Positions 1 to 8,471 of a stretch of DNA of 64,000 nucleotides are shown piece by piece. Position 1 is the stretch's first letter. The number at the start of each line of letters is the position of its first letter. The notes beneath the pieces were generated by a model, which saw only the letters and a list, made by a program, of their open reading frames with translations, had not been told where the DNA came from and did not search any database. The position numbers and the translations under genes are program-made. This DNA is from Massilibacillus massiliensis. GTDB lineage: Bacteria; Bacillota; Negativicutes; FLKF01. Location: NCBI RefSeq assembly GCF_900086705.1, contig NZ_LT575483.1, positions 879,709 to 943,708 on the forward strand. The letters run 5' to 3'.

Positions 1-1
1 A

Positions 2-442
2 TCCGTCAGACAAAAACTATTACCGCAAATTACACAAAAAAACCAAGATTTTTCTATCCACATCGCCGATGATGTTCCAGCCTTTGAATCAAATTTTGAC
101 TGGATGATGCAGCTTATCATTAATTTAGTTGAAAATGCCATAAAATATACCCCAAATCAAGGAAAAATTTCACTCAATTGTTGGCAGAAAGATCACATGC
201 TTTGGATTCGCGTGCAAGATAGCGGGATTGGCATCGCACCAACAGATTTACCTTTTGTCTTTGAACGTTTCTATCGAGCCGATAAAGCACGTTCACGCGA
301 AGAAGGCGGTTCAGGGATTGGCTTATCACTCGCACGCTTCATCGTAGAAATATTCGGCGGCAAAATTACCGTAGAAAGCCAATTAAACCAAGGAACGACT
401 TTCACTTTTCATATTCCGTTAAAAATAAAAACTGAATCATAA
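2..442 (+). CDS. phoR: PhoR-type sensor histidine kinase, C-terminal part
   Basis: This is the 3' end of a gene that begins outside the window; the frame is open from base 2. The roughly 146 visible residues form the ATP-binding half of a histidine kinase. The N box (NLVENAIKYT), G1 box (DSGIGI), F box (FERFYRAD) and G2 box (GGSGIGLSLA) follow in the usual order. The sequence style is that of the PhoR/WalK/ResE class. The sensor and phospho-acceptor histidine regions are not visible. It faces phoU-pstB on the other strand, and a PhoP box lies in front of pstB, so a phosphate-sensing role is a reasonable inference. The kinase family is certain; the PhoR name is likely but not proven. Confidence 0.8.
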   Translation, partial: SVRQKLLPQITQKNQDFSIHIADDVPAFESNFDWMMQLIINLVENAIKYTPNQGKISLNCWQKDHMLWIRVQDSGIGIAPTDLPFVFERFYRADKARSREEGGSGIGLSLARFIVEIFGGKITVESQLNQGTTFTFHIPLKIKTES

Positions 443-461
443 ACGCCTATACATTCATCAT

Positions 462-505
462 AAAAAGCGGTATAACTAGTACTTTTACTAGTTATACCGC
501 TTTTT
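462..505. terminator. Bidirectional terminator between phoR and phoU
   Basis: A perfect 19-bp stem (462-480 with 487-505) with a 6-nt loop has A5 at one foot and T5 at the other. It can end transcripts from both convergent genes. Confidence 0.9.
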
Positions 506-528
506 CTCATTCACCATTTCATTTGATT

Positions 529-1194
529 TTATCTATTTTTACGAATCCGTTCTGCCGTCACAAGATAAATTACCCATTCGGCGATATTTGTTGCATGATC
601 GGCAACACGCTCTAAATAACGAGCAATAAAAATTAACTGCGTTGCTTGTTTTACCTTAATCGGATCATCCACAACGAATTTGGATAATTCTCTAAAAGTT
701 TTTGCATATAACATATCCACTCGGTCATCATCTAAACACACTTGTTCTGCCAAAGCAACATCAAATGTATTGTAGGCGAGAATTGCATCTTGTAACATCT
801 TGCCCGCATATTCTGCCATTTGAGGAATATCTACCAGTTTCTTTATAAACGCTTGTTCATCAAACTCTGTTGCAGTTTTTGCTATATCATGTGCATGATC
901 TCCAATGCGTTCCAAATCGGTTGAAATTTTAAGCCCGGTTGCAATAATTCTTAAATCTCTGGCAATTGGCTGTTGTCTGGCAATCAGCAGCATACAGCTA
1001 TCTTCTATTTTCACATTCATTTCATCAACTAAATCATCATTTAACATGACTTGTTTTGCTAGCTGTATATCGCGATTGACCAAAGCATTTATAGAGTCTC
1101 TCAAACCTTGATCGACAGCCATCCCCATTTTACTGATCTCTTTTCTCAATGCTTCCAGTTCCTCAATATACGCTTGTCTTGTAACCCCCACCAT
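529..1194 (-). CDS. phoU: Phosphate transport regulator PhoU
   Basis: The 221 residues match the usual PhoU length of two repeated three-helix bundles. Paired metal-site motifs of the family are visible in each half (DLVDEMN, then ARDLRIIATGLKISTDLERIGDHA in repeat one; DDDRVDMLYAK and ARYLERVADHATNIAEW in repeat two). PhoU couples the Pst transporter to the PhoR kinase and dampens Pho signalling when phosphate is plentiful. It lies 30 nt downstream of pstB in the same direction, so the two are probably co-transcribed. The transporter genes pstS, pstC and pstA are not next to it. Confidence 0.93.
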   Translation of the reverse strand: MVGVTRQAYIEELEALRKEISKMGMAVDQGLRDSINALVNRDIQLAKQVMLNDDLVDEMNVKIEDSCMLLIARQQPIARDLRIIATGLKISTDLERIGDHAHDIAKTATEFDEQAFIKKLVDIPQMAEYAGKMLQDAILAYNTFDVALAEQVCLDDDRVDMLYAKTFRELSKFVVDDPIKVKQATQLIFIARYLERVADHATNIAEWVIYLVTAERIRKNR

Positions 1195-1224
1195 AGAATA
1201 GATTCCCCCTTATTTTATGTCATC

Positions 1225-1980
1225 TCAGCCAAATCGTCCCGTAATATAATCCTCTGTCTTTTTATCAGACGGCCGAGTAAAAATTACATCGGTTTGATCG
1301 TGCTCAATTAAGCTGCCATTTAAAAAGAATGCAGTATAATCTGACACACGTGCTGCCTGCTGCATATTATGTGTCACCATAACAATTGTATATTTAGTTT
1401 TTAACTCAGTAACAAGTTCTTCTATTTTCATCGTAGAAATTGGATCAAGTGCTGAACACGGCTCATCCATCAACAGAACTTCCGGCTCCACTGCTAACAA
1501 TCTTGCAATACATAAACGCTGCTGCTGTCCACCGGACATTCCCATTGCAGAAGCATTCAACCGATCTTTCACTTCATCCCATAAAGCAGCGCCACGCAAA
1601 CTGCCTTCCACCAATTCATCCAGTTTCTTTTTATTCGTGCTTCCATGAATACGAGGTCCATAAGCGACATTATCATAAATAGACATTGGAAATGGATTTG
1701 GCCTCTGAAATACCATTCCCATGCGTTTACGAAGCATAACAACATCCGTATCAGGTTTATAAATATTTATATTGTCAAGCAAAACGTCGCCTTCAATGCG
1801 CACGTTCTCTACCAAATCATTCATTCGATTCAGCGTCTTTAAAAAAGTAGATTTACCGCAGCCGGACGGGCCAATTAAAGCTACAACTGTATTTGGTTCT
1901 ACATTTAAAGATATTTGCTTTAGCGCTTGCATTTGCCCATAGAATAAATTTACTTTATTCGCTTGAATTTTATAGTCCAT
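1225..1980 (-). CDS. pstB: Phosphate ABC transporter ATP-binding protein PstB
   Basis: A complete ABC ATPase: Walker A GPSGCGKS near residues 37-44, a Q-loop ([16 protein letters not shown]), the signature MSGGQQQRL and Walker [14 protein letters not shown]. The PNPFPMSI and LWDEVKDRL segments are typical of PstB. A longer frame reaches 2016, but the ATG at 1980 is preferred because GGAGGAG lies 8 nt before it; this gives 251 aa, the family norm. PstB powers phosphate import by PstSCA. A PhoP-type repeat array lies about 70-100 nt upstream. pstSCA are absent from the visible neighbourhood, so pstB-phoU is either detached from them or paired with genes outside the window. Confidence 0.95.
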   Translation of the reverse strand: MDYKIQANKVNLFYGQMQALKQISLNVEPNTVVALIGPSGCGKSTFLKTLNRMNDLVENVRIEGDVLLDNINIYKPDTDVVMLRKRMGMVFQRPNPFPMSIYDNVAYGPRIHGSTNKKKLDELVEGSLRGAALWDEVKDRLNASAMGMSGGQQQRLCIARLLAVEPEVLLMDEPCSALDPISTMKIEELVTELKTKYTIVMVTHNMQQAARVSDYTAFFLNGSLIEHDQTDVIFTRPSDKKTEDYITGRFG

Positions 1981-2049
1981 AGATAGAACTCCTCCGTCAT
2001 GATTTTCTGTTTGCATACAGGAACTATATCATGAATCCTAAGATATATT

Positions 2050-2077
2050 TGTTATAAAATTGTTAAGATTGTGTTAA
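2050..2077 (-). promoter_or_regulatory. PhoP box upstream of pstB
   Basis: Read on the minus strand, three hexamers TTAACA, TTAACA and ATAACA start exactly 11 bp apart (2072-2077, 2061-2066, 2050-2055). A weaker fourth, ATCTTA, lies at 2039-2044. TTAACA-type direct repeats with 5-bp gaps are the established PhoP site of Bacillus. The position in front of pstB-phoU fits. Confidence 0.8.
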
Positions 2078-2104
2078 AATTCAAAAATTAAACATAATCT
2101 CAAC

Positions 2105-2193
2105 CTAGGGTGTGTCTAAAAGCTAGTGAAATGGTCAATGGCGCAAAAAGCGTCGTCAGTGACCGTTTTGATCGTTTTCAGACACGCCCCTAG
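2105..2193. repeat. MITE-like inverted-repeat element
   Basis: About 89 bp bounded by near-matching inverted termini. The left end CTAGGGTGTGTCTAAAA pairs with the right end read backwards, CTAGGGGCGTGTCTGAAAA. The interior also folds (AATGGTCA with TGACCGTT, then GGCGC with GCGTC), so nearly the whole element is one hairpin. CTAG at both outer ends could be a target duplication or part of the termini. It encodes nothing. It lies between the SDR terminator and the pstB promoter. Confidence 0.65.
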
Positions 2194-2221
2194 TATAAAC
2201 CAATAAAATTGACCTCATACA

Positions 2222-2252
2222 ACAAAAAAAGTGCCGCATTAAACTGCGACAC
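2222..2252 (-). terminator. Terminator of the SDR transcript
   Basis: On the minus strand, GTGTCGCA and TGCGGCAC form a short stem followed by T7, just after the SDR stop codon. Confidence 0.7.
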
Positions 2253-2267
2253 CCTCTTATAACTATA

Positions 2268-3032
2268 TTAATATGCGGTCACACCGCCATCGACGCTCCA
2301 AGCTGCGCCAACAACAAAACTCGCTTTATTGGATGCGAGAAAATAAATGACCTCTGCAGCTTCCTCTGCTCTGCCGATTCTGCCAATCGGATAAACACTG
2401 GCCATCTCTTGCAGCTGTGCTGCTGCATCTTTCTGATTTTTAAGCTGTGCTCTTGTCAGCGGTGTATCAATATCGCCCGGACAGACACAATTCACGCGAA
2501 TATGATACGGTGCTAATTCCAATGCCAATGCCTTGCTAAACACAGTAACAGCACCTTTTGAAGCGCAATAAGCCGAACAAAGAAAATTTCCATTGATCCC
2601 AGCATCTGAAGATACATTCACAATTGCACCCGCAGCGCTTTTCCGCAAATAGGCCACAGCTTGTTGACACATAAAATATGTCCCTTTTATATTAATATCC
2701 ATAATTTGCATGTAATCTTCTTCTGTCATGTCTTCAATGGATTTTTCATAATAAATCCCCGCAGAATTTACCAATACATCGATTTGTCCAAAGTGCTCAA
2801 TTGTCCGCCCAATTACCCGCTTACACGCATCGACACTGCGTATATCGTCTTGTATAAAAATCGCTAAGCTATCATGTGCCTTCAAGTACGTTAAGGCTCT
2901 GTCACCTTTATCTGCCGTACTTCCAATCAAAGCCACGCGATATCCATGTTCTAAAAAAATTCGCGCTGCAGCCAGCCCTATACCAGAGGTACCGCCTGTA
3001 ATAACCGCAACTTTTTTTGTTTCGCTTTTCAT
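2268..3032 (-). CDS. Short-chain dehydrogenase/reductase (SDR)
   Basis: A 254-residue classical SDR. The nucleotide-binding motif GGTSGIG is near residues 13-19, NSAG near 90, the catalytic Ser in NVSSDAG, and YCASK supplies the Tyr and Lys. The C-terminal VVGAAWSVDGG fits the FabG/glucose dehydrogenase branch. It is an NAD(P)-dependent oxidoreductase with unknown substrate. The start follows the OmpR-type regulator by 21 nt, so the two probably share a transcript with the zinc-ribbon gene upstream. A general SDR is certain; a specific reaction cannot be named. Confidence 0.85.
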   Translation of the reverse strand: MKSETKKVAVITGGTSGIGLAAARIFLEHGYRVALIGSTADKGDRALTYLKAHDSLAIFIQDDIRSVDACKRVIGRTIEHFGQIDVLVNSAGIYYEKSIEDMTEEDYMQIMDINIKGTYFMCQQAVAYLRKSAAGAIVNVSSDAGINGNFLCSAYCASKGAVTVFSKALALELAPYHIRVNCVCPGDIDTPLTRAQLKNQKDAAAQLQEMASVYPIGRIGRAEEAAEVIYFLASNKASFVVGAAWSVDGGVTAY

Positions 3033-3053
3033 GAAATTAACCTCATAGACCTC

Positions 3054-3746
3054 TTATTTAATATTCGTAAAACGATATCCTACACCACGAACGGTTTCAA
3101 TTGCTTCACTTAATTTCGGCTCACTACCTAATTTGGCACGCAAGTGCCTGATATGCACATCAACAGTTCTCGTATCGCCATAATACTCATAACCCCATAT
3201 TTGATCTAACAATTGCTCTCTTGAATACGCCTTCCCCATATTAGTTAAAAATAATTTTAAAAGTTCATATTCTTTAGGCGTTAATTCTAGCAGCTGATCC
3301 CCTAGGAAAACTTCATAACTGGCAAAATTCATCTTTAAATTTCCAACGCTAAGCTGACCCATAGGTAAGCTTCCTTTTACGCTTCTACGCAGTACTGCCT
3401 TAATTCGTGCCACCAATTCTCTCGGACTAAACGGCTTGGTAAGATAATCATCCGCCCCGAGTTCAAGTCCCAAAACTTTATCTATCTCTTCATCTTTTGC
3501 CGTCAACATGATAATTGGAATCCCTGCAGTTTGCGGCTGCGCCTTTAAACGCCGGCAAACTTCAATTCCATCAATCTTAGGCAGCATCAAGTCGAGCACG
3601 ACTAACGCTACTTTGTCATAGGCCAAGTCTATTGCTTCTAAACCGTCTTGTGCACCAATCACCTGATAACCAGCCTTTTCAAGATTAAATGTTATGAGTT
3701 CACGTATCGAAGCTTCATCATCCACAACCAAAATTTTCTGTTGCAT
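3054..3746 (-). CDS. OmpR/PhoB-family response regulator
   Basis: The N-terminal receiver has DDE, the phospho-acceptor Asp in VVLDLMLPKIDG, the switch Thr in MLTAKDE and Lys in TKPFSP. The C-terminal winged helix is of OmpR type (LTPKEYELLKLFLTN, GDTRTVDVHIRHLRAKLG, VRGVGYRF). The ATG at 3746 is chosen over a frame beginning 12 nt earlier, because GGAGGAAAG is an ideal ribosome site for it. It yields 230 aa. The sequence is close to PhoP/PhoB/WalR. No kinase is adjacent on this strand; the nearest is the PhoR-like kinase at the left edge. It may be PhoP, but that is inference. Confidence 0.88.
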   Translation of the reverse strand: MQQKILVVDDEASIRELITFNLEKAGYQVIGAQDGLEAIDLAYDKVALVVLDLMLPKIDGIEVCRRLKAQPQTAGIPIIMLTAKDEEIDKVLGLELGADDYLTKPFSPRELVARIKAVLRRSVKGSLPMGQLSVGNLKMNFASYEVFLGDQLLELTPKEYELLKLFLTNMGKAYSREQLLDQIWGYEYYGDTRTVDVHIRHLRAKLGSEPKLSEAIETVRGVGYRFTNIK

Positions 3747-3760
3747 ACTTTCCTCCATAA

Positions 3761-4054
3761 CTAATTAATTTTTGCAGAAAAATAATAAATTAGACCAGTT
3801 ATCATGATTCCAACAATCCCATAGAGAATTCCATATTCCATCCAAGCATAAACAGATACCAGCAAACACACCAGTGTTGCAAAACACCCTTGTTTTGCAT
3901 TCGCTTTTCTCATTTGAAATGTTTTATAATCAACACCCACACAGGCTTTAAAGCACGCTTCACAGAGAATCATTTTCTCATTGTTTTCTATATTCGTATT
4001 GACAAGCCCTTGTTCTTCATGCATACTTTTCCCACATTTTTGACATTGAATCAT
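3761..4054 (-). CDS. Small zinc-ribbon membrane protein
   Basis: A 97-residue protein of unknown function. The N-terminus has two CxxC pairs (CQKC near residues 4-7 and CEAC near 32-35), which would bind one zinc. The C-terminal half holds two hydrophobic segments (about 56-71 and 74-92). A good ribosome site (GCAGGAG) precedes the ATG. It ends 14 nt before the response regulator, so it is probably the first gene of that transcript. A membrane-tethered zinc-ribbon accessory protein is all that can be said. Confidence 0.6.
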   Translation of the reverse strand: MIQCQKCGKSMHEEQGLVNTNIENNEKMILCEACFKACVGVDYKTFQMRKANAKQGCFATLVCLLVSVYAWMEYGILYGIVGIMITGLIYYFSAKIN

Positions 4055-4221
4055 GAAATCACTCCTGCATCTTCACTAAACAACTTTATCATATCATTCT
4101 TTTTCAACAAAATAAATACATACCCTGCTAGCGATATAAAAATACAAGAGCTACTACTTTTACAAAATAACACACTGAAAATAGTCCTACACATTAAAAC
4201 GCAATTTTTCCTTCGAATCCC

Positions 4222-4262
4222 TTATAAAAAACAAAACCAGGTTCTTTATCAACCTGGTTTCA
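4222..4262 (-). terminator. Terminator of hup
   Basis: On the minus strand, AAACCAGGTT and AACCTGGTTT (4251-4260 with 4234-4243) flank a 7-nt loop and are followed by TTGTTTTTT. Confidence 0.9.
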
Positions 4263-4268
4263 TTTCTA

Positions 4269-4544
4269 TTACATATTAACAGCGTCTTTAAGACCTTTGC
4301 CTGCTTTAAATACAGGATTTTTAGATGCAGGAATCGTAATTTCTGCGCCAGTCTGTGGGTTACGGCCTTTTCTAGCTTCACGTTCTTTTACTTCAAAAGT
4401 ACCAAAACCAATGACTTGCACTTTATCATTTGCAACTAATGCTTCTTCCACACTCGCAAATAATGCATTTACCGCTTTTTCAGCATCTTTTTTCGTTAAG
4501 CCAGCTTTTTCTGCTACGCTAGCTACTAATTCAGTTTTATTCAC
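4269..4544 (-). CDS. hup: DNA-binding protein HU
   Basis: The 91 residues cover the whole HU fold: [24 protein letters not shown] at the N-terminus and the family signature [18 protein letters not shown] near residues 46-63, followed by the beta-arm segment [20 protein letters not shown] is a histone-like dimer that bends DNA and compacts the nucleoid. The start codon is GTG with AGGAGG 8 nt before it. It follows mazG in the order flippase-mazG-hup, which is conserved in many Bacillota. Confidence 0.97.
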   Translation of the reverse strand: MNKTELVASVAEKAGLTKKDAEKAVNALFASVEEALVANDKVQVIGFGTFEVKEREARKGRNPQTGAEITIPASKNPVFKAGKGLKDAVNM

Positions 4545-4648
4545 AAAATTAGCCTCCTCTATGAAATGATTACGAATAGCTTAATTCGCTATTACTTGGT
4601 TTATTCCTCTTTATTTGGGAAAAAAATTGCCAAAATTTCGCGATATTC

Positions 4649-6106
4649 CTATAAATTTAATACTTTTGACTCATTCCAATACCGATTCAACTCCGCAATA
4701 GTTAAATCGTCCCATTTTTCCCCTTTCTTTTTTACATTATTTTCTATATAAGAAAATCGACGAATGAATTTATGATTCGTCCTATTTAAGGCAACTTCCG
4801 GATCAATATTTAGAAATCGCGATAAATTGACAATGGAAAATAGTACATCGCCAAATTCAGCTTCCATATTCACCTTATCATTTTCTTGTATCGCTTGTTT
4901 TAATTCGGCAACCTCTTCTCTTATTTTATCCCAAACCGGTGCAATATTATCCCAATCAAAACCAACTTTTGCAGCTTTATGTTGTAATTTATAAGCTTTC
5001 ATCAAACTTGGCAAATCTTTAGGAACACCATCTAAAATTGATTTACGCACATCTTTCTTTTCCTCTTTTTTAATTGCCTCCCAGTTTAAAACAACTTCCC
5101 CGGCATCCCGCACAGAAATGTCACCAAATACATGCGGGTGGCGGTGGATCATTTTTTCCGTTACACGATCGACTACATCTTGCATCGTAAACGCGCCAGT
5201 TTCTTCTGCCATACGCGCATGAAATACGATCTGTAATAATAGATCCCCCAACTCTTCACAAAGAAGCGCTGCATCTTCAAGATCAATTGCTTCTATCACT
5301 TCATAAACTTCCTCAATGATATAACGACGTAAAGATTTATGTGTCTGTTCAATATCCCAGACACAGCCTTCTGGCGAACGCAGCTTTGCCATTACATCAA
5401 CAATTGGTGAAAGTGAAAACGATTGTTCGCGCTCCTGAAGGGCCGGGACATAAACACTTGTCAAATGGTCTATATGCGGCTGCCGATCTAATTCATATAG
5501 CGGAATTGTTATAATTTCTTCATTCTCTAATCCTAAATTCTGTAGTAAGGTGATGTCAAAATCATCCGGATACCGTTCCATCAAGCTGAGTTTTAAATTT
5601 GATGCCACTTGCTGATTATATACTTGTGTTACAACAATCGCTGTAGGCAACCCCTCCGGCAAACCTTCAGCATCCTCACTATCAATGACTGTGAGTCCGT
5701 CAATGGGGTCAATCCCCAACTGCACATATAATACTTCGATAAAGCTCATTCCCGGTAAAATACGAAATTTTATATTTTCCTCTTTTGCCATATCACGAAT
5801 TAAAAGCACTGTTTTTTCAGCCACCAGCGGACTGCCAGGCACTGCATAGACGACTTGTTCCCCCTGCTTTGCTCTGCGAATTACATCTTGCGTAATTGTC
5901 TGGTATACATCCTCAAAAGTTGCTTTTGTATCGTAGATCTCATCATAAGAAGAAAACTCTATTTTATGCTTTCGCAATTCTTCTACCGTTGGATGTTTTG
6001 CTGTTCTCAGCAACAGTGTTTTAGCACTCGTTAGTTTGTCCCATGTCTCTAAAGTAATAAAGCCGAGCGAACCCGGCCCCAGTCCAACAATTATAATTTC
6101 TCCCAT
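4649..6106 (-). CDS. mazG: Nucleoside triphosphate pyrophosphohydrolase MazG with tetrapyrrole-methylase-like domain (YabN type)
   Basis: A 485-residue two-domain protein like Bacillus YabN. Residues about 1-220 form a tetrapyrrole (corrin/porphyrin) methylase fold (GEIIIVGLGPGSLG, VYAVPGSPLVAEKT). Residues about 230-485 hold two MazG units with EELGDLLLQIVFHAR and EAEFGDVLFSIVNLSR, the metal-binding ExxE/ExxD helices. MazG removes pyrophosphate from non-canonical or excess nucleotides. The role of the methylase-like domain is not known. It lies between the flippase and hup, as in related genomes. Confidence 0.94.
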   Translation of the reverse strand: MGEIIIVGLGPGSLGFITLETWDKLTSAKTLLLRTAKHPTVEELRKHKIEFSSYDEIYDTKATFEDVYQTITQDVIRRAKQGEQVVYAVPGSPLVAEKTVLLIRDMAKEENIKFRILPGMSFIEVLYVQLGIDPIDGLTVIDSEDAEGLPEGLPTAIVVTQVYNQQVASNLKLSLMERYPDDFDITLLQNLGLENEEIITIPLYELDRQPHIDHLTSVYVPALQEREQSFSLSPIVDVMAKLRSPEGCVWDIEQTHKSLRRYIIEEVYEVIEAIDLEDAALLCEELGDLLLQIVFHARMAEETGAFTMQDVVDRVTEKMIHRHPHVFGDISVRDAGEVVLNWEAIKKEEKKDVRKSILDGVPKDLPSLMKAYKLQHKAAKVGFDWDNIAPVWDKIREEVAELKQAIQENDKVNMEAEFGDVLFSIVNLSRFLNIDPEVALNRTNHKFIRRFSYIENNVKKKGEKWDDLTIAELNRYWNESKVLNL

Positions 6107-6129
6107 TCTTTCTGCTCCTCAATCTTTCT

Positions 6130-7722
6130 CTATTTCAGTTTATCATATAAAGCACTGATTTTTTTACCTACCACAGGAATACTTACCATATCTTGACTTG
6201 TTATGCTTCTCGTCAAAATCAAGGAAACCAGATATGTCATTCCACCAGCAAAAATCGCAAGCAAAGTAGCGAACGTATTATTCATTATATGTATCATAGC
6301 AAAATCGTAACTGATAAGTACAATCAACCCCATAACCGCAGTTGACACGATCACTTTACACGTATCTTTTATGTCAATTCCGACCCCGACATAACGGTAA
6401 ACAAAAATTAAGTTTAAAACCGCCGCTATCCCAAAATCAGCGTTCGTTGCCCATGCCGCACCTTTTATCCCTAAAACTGGATCGGCAGTCAGCCAATAGC
6501 TCAATCCCAATTTAGCAAGTGCCGAAATCACCATATTTACGAGCGGTATCGTCGTATGTCCCAAGCCTTGTAAAATACCGGTTGTAACTTGCCCTATACC
6601 AAGTAAAATTATACCAAAGGACAATATCGCAATACAAGTCCCTGCATTGGGTGTTGCATATAAAAGTTCTGAAATTGGAAAAGCTAATAAAAACAGTCCC
6701 ATAAAACTAGGAATTCCTAATAAATTTGCAATACGAAATGCCGTCTTCGTCCGTTGCCGAATTGCGTGCTGATCTTTTAATGTATAAGCCTCTGAAATCG
6801 CCGGAACCAAACTGGCTGCAAGCGACGCGGTTAAAATCGTCGGCAGATTGACCAGCGATACCGCCATTCCAGTTAAATAGCCGAACAATTCAGTGGCCTC
6901 TTCTACCGTATATCCAGCAGTTTCTAAACGAACAGGTACGATTAACAAATCAATATTTGCCGTCAGCGGCAGCATAATATTCGCAAGCGAAACCGGCAGT
7001 GCCAATTTGATAATATTTTTAATAATACGATAGCTGCTCTCTTGCTTATGATCGGTATTTCTTATTACGACTTTGGTTTTATTTTCCTTCTTGTAACGCC
7101 AATAATAATAAAGCAATACAATGACTCCAGCAACCGCCCCTGGTGCTGCACCGAAGCTGGCACCGGCTGCCGCGTAAGAAAGCCCATACGGCAATAAAAC
7201 AACTGCCAGCACAATCATCGTAATCACACGAAATAGTTGTTCAAAAATTTGCGATACAGCCGTTGGCGTCATACTTTGCATCCCTTGAAAAAATCCGCGA
7301 TAACTGGATAAAACCGTAACAAAAAAAATCGCCGGTGCAAGTGCAACAATAGAATAATAGGCACGTTGGTCACGTACAATATGCGCTTCAATTAGCCATC
7401 CGGCGCCAAAATATAGTAATAAACTAAATATAAGCCCCGTCATCACCATAACCTTCAATGAAACTTGAAAAATTCGCTTTGCACCATATACGTCTTTTAA
7501 GGCTAACTTTTCTGCGACTAAAATTGAAATTGCAACTGGAATGCCTGCAGATGAAACACTCAATGCCAATTGATACATCGGATATGCCATTTGATAAAGG
7601 CCAATACCCTCTCCACCAAGAAGCCTCGATAAAATAATACGATTGACAGAACCAATGACTTTTACAATAATACCAGCAATAGTTAAAATAAATGCTCCTT
7701 TTAAAAAGTCATTTTTGTGCAT
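6130..7722 (-). CDS. MOP-superfamily lipid flippase, MurJ/SpoVB type
   Basis: The 530 residues have about 14 hydrophobic segments. The N-terminus GAFILTIAGIIVKVIGSVNRIILSRLLGGEGIGLYQMAYP is characteristic of the polysaccharide-transport/SpoVB branch of the MOP superfamily. Members flip lipid-linked sugars such as lipid II across the membrane; SpoVB acts in spore cortex formation. The neighbours spoVT and mfd upstream and mazG and hup downstream match the yabM position of Bacillus. Whether it serves vegetative wall synthesis or only sporulation cannot be told. GGAGG precedes the ATG. Confidence 0.88.
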   Translation of the reverse strand: MHKNDFLKGAFILTIAGIIVKVIGSVNRIILSRLLGGEGIGLYQMAYPMYQLALSVSSAGIPVAISILVAEKLALKDVYGAKRIFQVSLKVMVMTGLIFSLLLYFGAGWLIEAHIVRDQRAYYSIVALAPAIFFVTVLSSYRGFFQGMQSMTPTAVSQIFEQLFRVITMIVLAVVLLPYGLSYAAAGASFGAAPGAVAGVIVLLYYYWRYKKENKTKVVIRNTDHKQESSYRIIKNIIKLALPVSLANIMLPLTANIDLLIVPVRLETAGYTVEEATELFGYLTGMAVSLVNLPTILTASLAASLVPAISEAYTLKDQHAIRQRTKTAFRIANLLGIPSFMGLFLLAFPISELLYATPNAGTCIAILSFGIILLGIGQVTTGILQGLGHTTIPLVNMVISALAKLGLSYWLTADPVLGIKGAAWATNADFGIAAVLNLIFVYRYVGVGIDIKDTCKVIVSTAVMGLIVLISYDFAMIHIMNNTFATLLAIFAGGMTYLVSLILTRSITSQDMVSIPVVGKKISALYDKLK

Positions 7723-7742
7723 AAGATCCTCCTTCCAAATAA

Positions 7743-7782
7743 CAATGGGGTTGTTACAAACATTTTTGCAACAACCCCTTCA
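7743..7782 (-). terminator. Hairpin after spoVT
   Basis: A 9-bp GGGGTTGTT/AACAACCCC stem (7747-7755 with 7770-7778) lies between spoVT and the flippase gene. The following minus-strand sequence is only moderately T-rich, so it may be a weak terminator or attenuator. Confidence 0.55.
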
Positions 7783-7803
7783 ATTTCTTTTCACACTGCA
7801 ACC

Positions 7804-8376
7804 TTATTGTGACATCTGTTTTGCTAAAAAACTTGCTGCTGTTTCTGCAAGTTTCAATTCCATATTTCCCATCTGGACATTGGCCTGCCTGGAGCAAATA
7901 ATAACAGCTCCAATTGCATCCCCCTCCACAATAATTGGTGCAATCACTTCTGCAGTGAACTTGTAAGACTCTTCTTCATCTTCTTCAATTTCAATCGGAC
8001 AAGCATGATCGTTTTTGTATTCACTTGGATTATTAATAAGTACCGCTTTACGCTCTTCCATAATCTTTTCTACGATTTTACCTAATGGTTTATTCAAAAA
8101 TTCCTTTTTAGCGGCACCGGCAACAGCTACCATAGCATCACGATCAGCAATTAATATGATATTTCCAATTGCTTCATATAAAGAATCACAATACTCTTTA
8201 GCAAAATCACCCAATTCACTTACCGGAGAATATTTTTTTAATATGACCTCTCCTTCACGATCAACATAAATTTCTAACGGATCGCCTTCTCTTATTCTCA
8301 GCGTCCGGCGAATTTCCTTTGGAATAACAACCCTTCCTAAATCATCAATTCTTCTAACTATACCTGTTGCTTTCAA
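7804..8376 (-). CDS. spoVT: Stage V sporulation protein T, AbrB-family regulator
   Basis: The N-terminal 50 residues are an AbrB/SpoVT swapped-hairpin DNA-binding domain (KATGIVRRIDDLGRVVIPKEIRRTLRIREGDPLEIYVDREGEVILKKYSPVSELGDF), almost the same as Bacillus SpoVT. The rest is the GAF domain that separates SpoVT from the short AbrB. A TTG start at 8376 with GGGGGG 6 nt upstream gives about 190 aa; the longer frame adds residues unlike the family. SpoVT tunes forespore sigma-G genes. A sigma-G-like promoter lies upstream. Its presence implies a spore former. Confidence 0.95.
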   Translation of the reverse strand: MKATGIVRRIDDLGRVVIPKEIRRTLRIREGDPLEIYVDREGEVILKKYSPVSELGDFAKEYCDSLYEAIGNIILIADRDAMVAVAGAAKKEFLNKPLGKIVEKIMEERKAVLINNPSEYKNDHACPIEIEEDEEESYKFTAEVIAPIIVEGDAIGAVIICSRQANVQMGNMELKLAETAASFLAKQMSQ

Positions 8377-8421
8377 ACTTATCCCCCCTTTTCTACAGTT
8401 TCTGACATCTGATTCCAATAA

Positions 8422-8452
8422 TAGTATATATCTACTTATTGAAATTTATTCA
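8422..8452 (-). promoter_or_regulatory. Candidate sigma-G promoter of spoVT
   Basis: On the minus strand, TGAATA (8452-8447), an 18-bp spacer and TATACTA (8428-8422) lie about 50 nt before the start codon. Known sigma-G promoters resemble TGAATA and CATACTA with this spacing, and spoVT is a sigma-G target in Bacillus. One base of the -10 differs. Confidence 0.6.
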
Positions 8453-8471
8453 TCAACCGTAGGGGATAAAA

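Noticed and set aside
4187-4381. A 64-residue minus-strand frame over the end of hup
   Set aside because: It runs through the hup coding region and terminator and has no start signal.
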